From positions 1 to 6,714 of the forward strand of contig JACCVS010000153.1 in NCBI GenBank assembly GCA_013698055.1: a stretch of 6,714 bases of DNA. Direction: 5' to 3'. Below, in pieces: positions 1 through 5,190 of the stretch; position 1 is the stretch's first letter, and each line of letters starts with the position of its first letter. Under the pieces are notes generated by a model. The model was not told the origin of the DNA, made no database searches, and saw only the letters and a list, made by a program, of their open reading frames with translations. The stretch is from Acidobacteriota bacterium. Its GTDB lineage: Bacteria > Acidobacteriota > Blastocatellia > Pyrinomonadales > Pyrinomonadaceae. The position numbers and the translations under genes were made by a program.

Positions 1-197
1 GATGCCCGACGCCAGACTTGCAGGAAAACTTCCTGCAAAACGTCTTCAGCCTCAGACTGGCTATGTAATATACGGAGGATGAGGCCAAATAGGATTAGCC
101 TGTAGCGATCATAAAGCGAAGACAGAGCTTGTTCGTCTCCGCCGGCAATGCCGCGAAGGATTTCCACATCTGTTGTCTGCGCTTGTTCGGGATGCAA
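1..197 (-). CDS. ECF-type RNA polymerase sigma factor, N-terminal part (cut by window edge)
   Basis: Only the first 65 codons are present; the rest lies beyond the left edge. The translation has the region 2 pattern of sigma-70 family ECF factors: VEILRGIAGGDEQALSSLYD at about residues 11-30, then a hydrophobic helix ending RIL, then the core-binding stretch AEDVLQEVFLQVW at about residues 50-62. Such factors bind core RNA polymerase and direct it to a stress or envelope regulon, usually under an anti-sigma factor encoded next door. None is visible, since the downstream side is off the window. An in-frame TAG lies a few codons before the TTG at 195-197, so that TTG or a GTG ten codons later is the start; neither has a clear Shine-Dalgarno site. 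The family call is firm; the exact start and target regulon are not. Confidence 0.85.
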   Translation of the reverse strand, partial: MHPEQAQTTDVEILRGIAGGDEQALSSLYDRYRLILFGLILRILHSQSEAEDVLQEVFLQVWRRA

Positions 198-236
198 GAT
201 GCTTGGCAGATTCTTCTACTTTGGAGACTTTGGCTA

Positions 237-266
237 ACGGCCACATCATAACAAGATTATGGCCGT
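237..266. promoter_or_regulatory. Palindrome overlapping the candidate sigma promoter
   Basis: ACGGCCA (237-243) is an exact inverted repeat of TGGCCGT (260-266), with 16 bases between. It covers the proposed -10 box and start point of the sigma factor gene. It could be an operator or a leader hairpin. No T-run follows on either strand, so it does not look like an intrinsic terminator. Confidence 0.3.
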
Positions 267-285
267 CCTGCCTATTCGCTTTCAA
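256..285 (-). promoter_or_regulatory. Candidate promoter of the sigma factor gene
   Basis: Read on the minus strand, TTGAAA (280-285) and CATAAT (256-261) are separated by 18 bases and resemble sigma-70 -35 and -10 boxes (one mismatch in the -10). Transcription would begin near 249, leaving a leader of about 50 bases before the TTG start at 197. The prediction rests on pattern only. Confidence 0.4.
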
Positions 286-304
286 AGAAGGACGAATCTT
301 CAGA

Positions 305-955
305 CTATAAAGTTGGGCTATTTGCCGGGCTGGCGAGCCGTTTCTTCGAGCCAGCTTCAGCTTTGCGGTAGGTCGTGCCGAAAACCTTGTCCCAGAATGT
401 CATCGTGACTCCAAAGTTCGTTCCGGGCACTTGATGGTGAATCTTGTGGTGGGTGCGGAGTTTCCTGTACCAGGCGCTTTTCGGATTGTAGTGATGATGG
501 ATGTGATGGAAACAGTAGTAGAAGATGAATCCGGCCAGCACGCCCGAGGAGAAGCCGGAAACGTAGCGCGCCTCCAGCCAGTAGGTAAAGACGTACCAGA
601 CGCCCATGTAGACGCTCGTGTTTAAGAACCACGGCATCCCGATCAGCAGCTTCGCGTCTTCGTGGTGCATGGCGTGTCCGGCGTGCAGCAGTGTCTGGCC
701 TTTATGATAAATCCAGCGATGGAAGCAATACTCAAGAAGCGTCCAGCCCGTGAGTCCCGCCGCGAAAGAGGCTGTCAGCAGATAGACGTTGCTCTGAAGG
801 ACGGCTATGTCCCAGATTAAGAGGAAGGCGATGGTTAAAGGATCGGTGAAGAAACCTATCCAGTAACTGAACAGGAAATTGTTTCTGATGATGTCGAGCC
901 AGCGCCCGACGTTCCGACCGAAAGATTCAGGGGTAACCTTCAGTGATGCAGACAT
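305..955 (-). CDS. Fatty acid hydroxylase / sterol desaturase superfamily membrane protein
   Basis: A 216-residue integral membrane protein of the fatty acid hydroxylase superfamily, whose members use a di-iron centre held by histidines to hydroxylate or desaturate lipids with O2. Four histidine clusters are visible: HRWIYH (79-84), HAGHAMHH (91-98), HHIHHH (150-155) and HHKIHH (169-174), followed by a conserved-looking segment NFGVTMTFWDKVFGT (180-194). Hydrophobic stretches at about 37-55, 56-75, 114-128 and 132-149 fit four membrane spans, with the histidines on the cytoplasmic face. The layout resembles the catalytic half of fatty acid 2-hydroxylases without a cytochrome b5 domain. An in-frame TAG just upstream limits the start to this ATG or a later one. 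The nearest GGAGG is about 17 bases away, too far to be an ordinary ribosome binding site. The exact substrate cannot be told. Confidence 0.88.
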   Translation of the reverse strand: MSASLKVTPESFGRNVGRWLDIIRNNFLFSYWIGFFTDPLTIAFLLIWDIAVLQSNVYLLTASFAAGLTGWTLLEYCFHRWIYHKGQTLLHAGHAMHHEDAKLLIGMPWFLNTSVYMGVWYVFTYWLEARYVSGFSSGVLAGFIFYYCFHHIHHHYNPKSAWYRKLRTHHKIHHQVPGTNFGVTMTFWDKVFGTTYRKAEAGSKKRLASPANSPTL

Positions 956-1190
956 CTGTTTTTGGGGCTAAGCCTCCTCAGGGGGAGGAATCTCTACCGT
1001 ATTTTCAGTTTATTCAGCACGCTTACCGGCTATAGATAGCGTGCTGCGGGGATTTTTGCCGTTCATCTGAGCGCGGAGCCATGCTCAAGGCTTGATAGAC
1101 TTAAACGTTTGATTGCTTTCAACTGTTGAGCGTCCGAAATTCGTGCCGGAGATGTATATCACAGGGGCGGCTCGGATGAAAAGCGGAATC
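956..1190. other. Non-coding spacer between hydroxylase and aldolase genes
   Basis: No supported gene on either strand. For the minus-strand hydroxylase this is the upstream leader. It holds a short hairpin with CCTCC/GGAGG arms (973-988) and a stronger 9-bp hairpin (1015-1046). From about 1060 to 1190 I see only weak short inverted repeats and nothing I can name. The heptad array begins at 1191. Confidence 0.6.
1015..1046. repeat. 9-bp inverted repeat upstream of the hydroxylase gene
   Basis: CAGCACGCT (1015-1023) pairs perfectly with AGCGTGCTG (1038-1046) across a 14-base loop. On the plus strand TTTTT follows at 1053-1057, but no plus-strand gene lies upstream to terminate. On the minus strand the hairpin would sit in the promoter or leader of the hydroxylase gene, about 60 bases before its ATG. 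It is either a regulatory leader hairpin or an operator. Confidence 0.4.
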
Positions 1191-1278
1191 CAGAATTCAG
1201 GAGTCAGGAGTCAGAATGAAAACAGAAGAGGTTTCAGCCTTTCATTCTGGATTCTGAATTCTGACTCCTGAATTCTGC
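1191..1278. repeat. Inverted pair of heptanucleotide repeat arrays after the aldolase gene
   Basis: The left arm is a run of 7-bp units starting with CAG: CAGAATT, then CAGGAGT twice, then CAGAATG (1191-1218). The right arm (1244-1278) is the complement type, four units of the form ATTCTGN plus one CTCCTGA. Seventeen bases (1191-1207) are an exact inverted repeat of 1261-1277, and a further ten (1212-1221) of 1240-1249, so a long two-part stem can form around a central loop. The array begins five bases after the aldolase stop codon, so it would fold at the 3' end of that mRNA. It has no obvious T-tract. Confidence 0.85.
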
Positions 1279-1283
1279 TCTTC

Positions 1284-2384
1284 TCACGCTACTGTAATCT
1301 CGTCTGAGAGATACACGTCCTGAATCGCGTTCAGCAGCTCGATTCCTTCGTTCATCGGTCGCTGGAAAGCCTTGCGACCCGAAATGAGACCCATGCCGCC
1401 GCCGCGCTTGTTGATGACGGCGGTGCGAACGGCTTCGGTCATATCCGATGCGCCCTTGGATTCACCGCCCGAGTTAATCAACCCGCAGCGTCCCATGTAG
1501 CAATTGGCAACCTGATAGCGCACAAGATCAATCGGATTGTCCGAGGTTAGCTCTTCGTAAATTTTCTTGCTCGTCTTGCCATAAGAGCTTTCGACGTTGA
1601 GCAGGTTATACCCGCCGTTTCGCTCGGGCAATTTCTGTTTGATGATATCCGCCTGAATCGTCACTCCTAAGTGATTGGCCTGCCCCGTCAAATCAGCCGC
1701 CGCGTGCATGTCGCCGCCTTCCTTCGACTTGAACTTCGGGTTACGCAGGTAGCACCAAAGGATCGTCGCCATCCCAAGCTCGTGCGCGATGGCAAACGCT
1801 TCGCCGACTTCCGTAATCTGCCGCGTTGATTCCTCCGAGCCGAAATAGATGGTTGCGCCGACGGCAACCGCTCCCATATCGCGCGCCTGATCCACCGTCC
1901 CGAAGAGAACCTGGTCGAACTTGTTCGGGTAAGTGAGCAACTCGTTATGGTTGATCTTGACGATGAAAGGAATCTTGTGCGCGTAGCGGCGGGCAACGAT
2001 GCCGAGCACGCCGAAAGTCGAAGCGACAGCATTACAGCCGCCCTCGATGGCGAGCTTGACGATATTGTCTGGATCGAAATATTGCGGGTTGGGCGCGAAA
2101 GAAGCTCCCGCCGAATGCTCTATGCCCTGGTCAACCGGCAGAATCGAGAGATAGCCCGTACCAGCGAGCCGCCCATTGTCATAGAGCGTTTGCAGTGAGC
2201 GCAGCACCGAAGGGTTGCGGTCGCTTTGCGCAAAGACACGATCAACGAAATCCGCGCCCGGTGCCTGGATTTGATCTTTTGGAATCGTGCGTGACGTGTG
2301 GTCGAGCAACGTGCGCGCATCTGTTCCCAGCAGTTCCTCTATCTTATCGAGCGACGCGCTCGCGCGTTTGAGTTCAGTGGCCAT
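1284..2384 (-). CDS. fbaB: Class I fructose-bisphosphate aldolase, FbaB/DhnA type
   Basis: A complete 366-residue enzyme that splits fructose 1,6-bisphosphate to glyceraldehyde 3-phosphate and dihydroxyacetone phosphate, acting in cytosolic glycolysis and gluconeogenesis. It matches the E. coli FbaB pattern from end to end: TLYDNGRLAGTGYLSILPVD (66-85), SAGASFAPNPQYFDPDNIV (91-109), VAVGATIYFGSEES (173-186), DLTGQANHL (231-239), NPIDLVRYQVANCYMGR (283-299) and INKRGGGMGLISGRKAF (324-340). The expected Schiff-base lysine is K249 in ADIIKQK. INSGG (304-308) and GLISGR (332-337) are the phosphate-binding loops. The length is slightly above the usual 350, the extra lying at the N-terminus. A strong ribosome binding site precedes the ATG, and an extended -10 promoter candidate lies further upstream. 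The gene appears monocistronic: a heptad-repeat hairpin follows the stop, and a divergent gene remnant lies upstream. Confidence 0.97.
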   Translation of the reverse strand: MATELKRASASLDKIEELLGTDARTLLDHTSRTIPKDQIQAPGADFVDRVFAQSDRNPSVLRSLQTLYDNGRLAGTGYLSILPVDQGIEHSAGASFAPNPQYFDPDNIVKLAIEGGCNAVASTFGVLGIVARRYAHKIPFIVKINHNELLTYPNKFDQVLFGTVDQARDMGAVAVGATIYFGSEESTRQITEVGEAFAIAHELGMATILWCYLRNPKFKSKEGGDMHAAADLTGQANHLGVTIQADIIKQKLPERNGGYNLLNVESSYGKTSKKIYEELTSDNPIDLVRYQVANCYMGRCGLINSGGESKGASDMTEAVRTAVINKRGGGMGLISGRKAFQRPMNEGIELLNAIQDVYLSDEITVA

Positions 2385-2393
2385 CTGGCGAAT

Positions 2394-2399
2394 CCTCCT
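2394..2399 (-). promoter_or_regulatory. Ribosome binding site of the aldolase gene
   Basis: AGGAGG on the minus strand, nine bases before the ATG at 2384. This near-consensus site fixes the aldolase start and fits high expression. Confidence 0.85.
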
Positions 2400-2455
2400 A
2401 CGGCTGCAAACAAGCAGGTAATTGTCTCACTAAAACGGGAATAATCAAGGCGCGA

Positions 2456-2464
2456 ATTATAACA
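2456..2464 (-). promoter_or_regulatory. Candidate extended -10 promoter of the aldolase gene
   Basis: Read on the minus strand the bases are TGTTATAAT, a perfect TGnTATAAT extended -10 element. No good -35 box lies 16 to 18 bases upstream, which is acceptable for extended -10 promoters. Transcription would start near 2449, giving a 5' leader of about 65 bases that ends with the AGGAGG site. Confidence 0.55.
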
Positions 2465-2488
2465 TAGCTGCTGCTGACGAACTGAGCG

Positions 2489-2515
2489 GCTTCAAGAGTT
2501 TCACACTCTTGAAGC
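2489..2515. promoter_or_regulatory. 11-bp perfect palindrome upstream of the aldolase promoter
   Basis: GCTTCAAGAGT (2489-2499) and ACTCTTGAAGC (2505-2515) are exact inverted repeats around a five-base loop. The palindrome lies about 25 bases upstream of the proposed -10 box, at about -40 to -66 relative to the predicted aldolase start, where activators or repressors often bind. No gene ends nearby on either strand, so a terminator role is unlikely. Repressor or activator site is inference. Confidence 0.4.
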
Positions 2516-2602
2516 TGACTTATTTCCAAGAAGCAAGCAGACGGCAGACAGGGCTAATTCGGCTCTAAAAGTCTTATTTGCCTGCTTGCATAAATTCCCA
2601 TC

Positions 2603-3058
2603 TTGCTTAGAATCTCCGGTCGCTCACGCTCTTGGTGGCTTTTCGAGGGCAACTTCGCCCTCGATGTTGAATTCACAGCCAACTCTTACGCGCAACTCAT
2701 GCAAGATCGCCTGCTCGTCTTCAAGCCCGCCATCGTTTCGCGACTTGACTGGCTTTCGCTGACGGGAGCCTCGCGCAAAAACCCGGTCGTCCTACGCTCT
2801 CGTGCCTATACTGAGACGGTGCGCGTCAAGCTCCCCGAAGGTTTTGACGTGGACGAGATGCCTGACCCTGTGAAGCTCGAAGCATCTTTCGGCAACTACG
2901 CCTCGACCTATGAACTCAAAGACGGTCATCTCGTCTTCACGCGTACGCTCGTCCAACGCGCCTCAACCATCCCGGCAGACCAATACTCTACTTTCCGCAC
3001 CTTCTTTGAGCGTATCCGCGCCGCCGAAGCGTCTCCGGTTGTGCTGGCGAGAAAATAG
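2603..3058 (+). pseudogene. C-terminal remnant of a DUF3857/transglutaminase-like protein
   Basis: The 151-codon frame resembles only the last part of large secreted proteins that carry an N-terminal DUF3857 domain, a transglutaminase-like core and a C-terminal beta domain, common in Acidobacteriota. Recognisable segments are QLMQDRLLVFKPAIVSR (31-47), KNPVVLRSRAYTETVRVKLP (59-78), VDEMPDPVKLEASFGNYAST (83-102) and FRTFFERIRAAEASPVVL (131-148). There is no signal peptide, no DUF3857 domain and no Cys-His-Asp transglutaminase core. An in-frame TAA lies at 2591, and the only early start is a TTG at 2603 without a ribosome binding site. The first dozen residues look unrelated, so the 5' break is near 2635. 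This is read as a truncated, probably dead gene. A short expressed protein from the ATG at 2699 is possible but unlikely. It is the only plus-strand gene trace in the window. Confidence 0.75.
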
Positions 3059-3059
3059 A

Positions 3060-3128
3060 TGGGTGATTGGCAATAAGTAATGGGCGACAGGAGAGGGTTT
3101 TCACTTATCACTTATCACTTATCACTTG
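3060..3128. repeat. Heptad repeat arrays between convergent genes
   Basis: The right part holds four tandem units, TCACTTA three times and TCACTTG once (3101-3128). The left part (3060-3087) holds four degenerate units of the form TNNGNNA, such as TGGGTGA and TAAGTAA, which resemble the reverse complement TAAGTGA. The two parts thus form an imperfect inverted pair around about 13 bases. The left part begins one base after the stop of the plus-strand remnant, and the right part ends ten bases beyond the stop of the minus-strand PLP enzyme gene. Confidence 0.8.
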
Positions 3129-3138
3129 TCAGAAGCTT

Positions 3139-3987
3139 TCAATCCGTTTGAAGCGTCAGTTGGCGGAGCGCTTCGCGCAAGCGCAATGCGACGCTGCCGA
3201 CCGCGACGGTGTAGCGGTGAAAATCGAACGTCGTCACAATGCCGACGCCATGTCCTGCGGAAGTGAGAAAGATTTCGTCCGCATCTCCCAGATCAGATAA
3301 ATCATAGACGCCTTCAACAAGTGGGATGGAGAGCGTAGCGGCAAGCTCTTTGATGCAGGCGCGTGTTGTGCCTGCAAGCGCGCCAGCCGTGAGAGCGGGC
3401 GTGTGCAGAGTGCCGTCAGTCACCCAGAAAATATTTGCCATCGTAGTAGAGACAATCTCGCCGCGCTCGTTAAGCGTCAGGGCTTCATCGAAATCGCGCG
3501 CACGCGCTTCTTCCCAGGCGAGAATGTGGTCGAGATAATTGATGCTCTTTATTCCGACCAGGGGCGAGAGCGTGTTGACGCGATAGGGAGAGATCGTGAG
3601 CGCCAGTCCGTCTTCGGACGCGGCGCGAGCATCACCCGTCAGGATTAGTAAATCTGTCTTGCAGTCGTCGGTATCTTTGACTCTCCAGACGCCGCTCTCC
3701 GTCGTCGTCATCAGTGTTAAGCGCGCTCGACCTTCCTTCACCTTGTTGGCTTCGATGAGGCGCGCGAGCGATGCCCTGACACTCGTCTCGTCAAACTCGA
3801 TCTTATCCAGACCAACGCGCGCGGCATGACCCAACAGGCGCGCCCAATGCTCAGACCAGAGGAACGGCTGATGATGATGGACAGCGAGCGTCGTGAAAAC
3901 GCCTCGCCCGTAGAGCGAGACGGCCTCAACGCGCGCTTTCGTCACGCCCAACAGATCATTGTTATGGATGAAGCGCGAGTGCATCAA
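3139..3987 (-). CDS. Class IV aminotransferase-fold PLP enzyme (aminodeoxychorismate lyase or amino acid aminotransferase-like)
   Basis: A 282-residue cytosolic enzyme of PLP fold type IV, the group of branched-chain and D-amino acid aminotransferases and 4-amino-4-deoxychorismate lyase (PabC, folate synthesis). Family signs in order: YGRGVFTTLAV (26-36); HWARL (47-51) with the phosphate-binding arginine; the expected Schiff-base lysine K147 in GIKSINYLDH; GEIVSTTMANIFWV (176-189); TPALTAGALAGTTR (196-209); and TSAGHGVGI (242-250). Length and the K-x-x-N pattern are closest to PabC-like lyases, but the substrate cannot be settled. The Glu normally found in GxVxE-like positions, which contacts the PLP ring nitrogen, is Ser180 here. 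The start is TTG at 3987 or, more likely, the adjacent ATG at 3984; no Shine-Dalgarno is seen because a heptad array abuts the start. Confidence 0.85.
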   Translation of the reverse strand: MMHSRFIHNNDLLGVTKARVEAVSLYGRGVFTTLAVHHHQPFLWSEHWARLLGHAARVGLDKIEFDETSVRASLARLIEANKVKEGRARLTLMTTTESGVWRVKDTDDCKTDLLILTGDARAASEDGLALTISPYRVNTLSPLVGIKSINYLDHILAWEEARARDFDEALTLNERGEIVSTTMANIFWVTDGTLHTPALTAGALAGTTRACIKELAATLSIPLVEGVYDLSDLGDADEIFLTSAGHGVGIVTTFDFHRYTVAVGSVALRLREALRQLTLQTD

Positions 3988-3992
3988 GATAA

Positions 3993-4093
3993 GGGATGAG
4001 GGATGAGGGATGAAATGGATTGAGTAAAGGAGTCAATTGAATCAATCATTCAATCAGGCTTTACTTCATCCCTCATCCCTCATCCCTCATCCC
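3993..4093. repeat. Inverted pair of TCATCCC heptad arrays
   Basis: Three tandem GGGATGA units (3993-4013) face four tandem TCATCCC units (4066-4093), giving exactly complementary arms of 21 bases. The stem continues inward as AGTAAAG (4023-4029) against CTTTACT (4059-4065) with a nine-base bulge on one side, and the tip holds a small hairpin, ATTGAAT (4036-4042) against ATTCAAT (4048-4054). It fills almost the entire gap between two minus-strand genes, starting six bases after the stop of the secreted protein gene and ending five bases before the TTG codon of the PLP enzyme gene. Confidence 0.9.
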
Positions 4094-4099
4094 TGCTGT

Positions 4100-4636
4100 T
4101 CAGTAGTCGTCTTTTCCGGTCAATTCATTTTCCATCCGGTCGGCGACCAGGATCACGCTTTTAATCGCCAGTCTAAGCGCTTCCGCATCGCTGTCGGCGG
4201 CGATCTGGACTGCGAACATGGTGAGATATTTACCCGAAGCCTCCTGCACGTCCACGCGCCACGCGCCGAATTTGACGGAATTGTTTTCACGCAGCAATCT
4301 GTTGGCGATGGCGGCAGAGAGCGGCCCGGCAGAGTAAAAGGCCGGAGACCAGACCTCCCTGATTTCAAGTGAAGAATACTTCTCGGTATTCGAGTTAACG
4401 AATGCAAGCTGGCTTCGGTAAGTAGTCCTTCCATTGACCACCTTCTCCATCTGATCGTTTTCGATGGTCAACCGATAGTCTTTGTCTTCCGTCAACTCGT
4501 ATTTATAACCAATCTCATCAAGAGCGGCCTTGATACGTGGATCGGCCTGTCTTTTTCTGGCATTGCTGCCGACCTGCGCGAAGCTGACCTGCGCGCACAA
4601 GAAGAGACCGAACAAAATCAAGACCGCTCGCTTCAT
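4100..4636 (-). CDS. Secreted protein of unknown function, possibly YbjN-like
   Basis: A 178-residue protein I cannot name with certainty. Residues 1-20 form a Sec signal peptide: MKR, a hydrophobic core, then VSFA before Gln21, a good signal peptidase I site. C14 is not in a proper lipobox, so export rather than lipoprotein anchoring is expected. The mature part starts with a basic stretch (ARKRQADPRIKAAL), then alternates strands and helices, ending in a helix with AIKSVILVADRMENELTGKD (158-177). That order, with the closing helix 'aD.xe..l.g.D', is reminiscent of the YbjN / type III chaperone-like fold, an inference from pattern only. The ATG has a good ribosome binding site. The mRNA 3' end would carry the TCATCCC hairpin. 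The gene has no functional link to its neighbours that I can see. Confidence 0.8.
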   Translation of the reverse strand: MKRAVLILFGLFLCAQVSFAQVGSNARKRQADPRIKAALDEIGYKYELTEDKDYRLTIENDQMEKVVNGRTTYRSQLAFVNSNTEKYSSLEIREVWSPAFYSAGPLSAAIANRLLRENNSVKFGAWRVDVQEASGKYLTMFAVQIAADSDAEALRLAIKSVILVADRMENELTGKDDY

Positions 4637-4643
4637 CGGGTAT

Positions 4644-4648
4644 TCCTT
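4644..4648 (-). promoter_or_regulatory. Ribosome binding site of the secreted protein gene
   Basis: AAGGA on the minus strand lies seven bases before the ATG at 4636 and supports that start, which also gives a complete signal peptide. Confidence 0.65.
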
Positions 4649-4687
4649 ATCATCTATTTAAGTTTTGCTGCCATTGAAGAAATCCAA

Positions 4688-4951
4688 CTATCGCTCGTAA
4701 ACGTCTTTGCGATGGCCAACACGGATGATTTCTATAATTAGAGACGAGGATGAAACAGTATATATAATTCGATATGAGCCTTCCCGAAGGCGATAACTAT
4801 GTTCTGAGCCGACTAGCTTTCGCACTCCTACAGGATAAGGACTATCGGGTAACTGTTCGACTGCTTTCAGAATTCTGACGACCGCATCTTTCGGGAGATT
4901 CCTGAGTTCTTTGACGGCAGAATGCTTCCACTCGATTTTATATGACTCCAT
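4688..4951 (-). CDS. RelE/ParE-family toxin of a type II toxin-antitoxin pair
   Basis: An 87-residue basic protein with the RelE/ParE fold signature: an N-terminal strand YKIEWKHSAVKELRNLP (4-20), a helix ending AVEQLPDSPYP (30-40), VRKLVGSEHSYRLREGSYRI (43-62), and a closing IEIIRVGHRKDVYER (73-87). The closing GHRKDVY segment is typical of RelE-like ribosome-dependent mRNA endonucleases. Candidate catalytic or RNA-binding residues are R44, K45, R54, R56, R61, H80, R81 and Y85. In the cell such toxins cleave mRNA in the ribosomal A site when freed from the antitoxin. The start ATG lies inside the last codons of the antitoxin gene (14-base overlap), so translation is coupled. All expected regions are present, so the toxin looks intact. 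ParE-like gyrase inhibition is the less likely alternative. Confidence 0.9.
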   Translation of the reverse strand: MESYKIEWKHSAVKELRNLPKDAVVRILKAVEQLPDSPYPVGVRKLVGSEHSYRLREGSYRIIYTVSSSSLIIEIIRVGHRKDVYER

Positions 4952-5138
4952 CTCGCTTTAGCCCGGCAATCAATTCATTGTGTGGGGTTGTGGGTTCTGT
5001 CCGCCTTTCGGCTACAGCCGCCAGGTCATTGATGTCTTCGAGAAGCTCTTGAAACTCTTCGATAGAAAGAATAACGGCGGTCTTTTCGCCAGTCTCATTG
5101 ATGATGTACTTGATATCGAGTTGGTTCAGGTCTAACAT
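4938..5138 (-). CDS. Antitoxin of the RelE/ParE pair, Phd/YefM-like
   Basis: A 66-residue acidic protein encoded just ahead of the toxin, the usual order for type II pairs. The N-terminal half reads LDIKYIINETGEKTAVILSI (7-26), a strand-turn-strand pattern like the Phd/YefM DNA-binding domain; then comes the helix EEFQELLEDINDLAAVAER (27-45) and a C-terminal tail (TEPTTPHNELIAGLKRDGVI) that should wrap the toxin. The antitoxin would neutralise the toxin and repress the shared promoter. The open frame extends 14 codons further upstream to a TTG at 5180, but the ATG at 5138 has GGAGG five bases before it, so I take the ATG as the start. The gene begins 52 bases after the purL stop. Confidence 0.85.
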   Translation of the reverse strand: MLDLNQLDIKYIINETGEKTAVILSIEEFQELLEDINDLAAVAERRTEPTTPHNELIAGLKRDGVI

Positions 5139-5143
5139 TCGCG

Positions 5144-5148
5144 CCTCC
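5144..5148 (-). promoter_or_regulatory. Ribosome binding site that decides the antitoxin start
   Basis: GGAGG on the minus strand lies five bases before the ATG at 5138. It argues against the longer reading from the TTG at 5180. Confidence 0.75.
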
Positions 5149-5156
5149 GCCCTTGC

Positions 5157-5162
5157 AGTATA
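5157..5162 (-). promoter_or_regulatory. Possible -10 box of the toxin-antitoxin operon
   Basis: TATACT on the minus strand lies 18 bases before the antitoxin ATG, in the short gap after purL. No convincing -35 box stands at the correct distance (a TTGATT is only 12 bases upstream), so the operon may have its own weak promoter or be read through from purL. Confidence 0.25.
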
Positions 5163-5190
5163 GCCATAAAGATAAATCAACGCACTCTGC

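Noticed and set aside
1015..1057. Plus-strand rho-independent terminator (stem followed by TTTTT)
   Set aside because: There is no plus-strand gene upstream; the loop is 14 bases long and six bases separate the stem from the T-run.
1688..2032. 114-codon minus-strand frame inside the aldolase gene
   Set aside because: Overlaps the aldolase coding sequence in another frame and is Ser/Arg-rich without motifs.
2489..2515. Intrinsic terminator
   Set aside because: No gene ends upstream on either strand, and no T-run directly follows the stem on either strand.
2644..2663. 7-bp hairpin CGAGGGC/GCCCTCG
   Set aside because: It lies within the transglutaminase remnant coding sequence and is explained by its codons (FEGNFALD); no reason to treat it as regulatory.
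3993..4093. CRISPR array
   Set aside because: Units are 7 bp in direct tandem without unique spacers, and no cas gene is in view.
5139..5180. 14-codon N-terminal extension of the antitoxin from a TTG
   Set aside because: The ATG at 5138 has a GGAGG site at five bases, and the extension has no family similarity.
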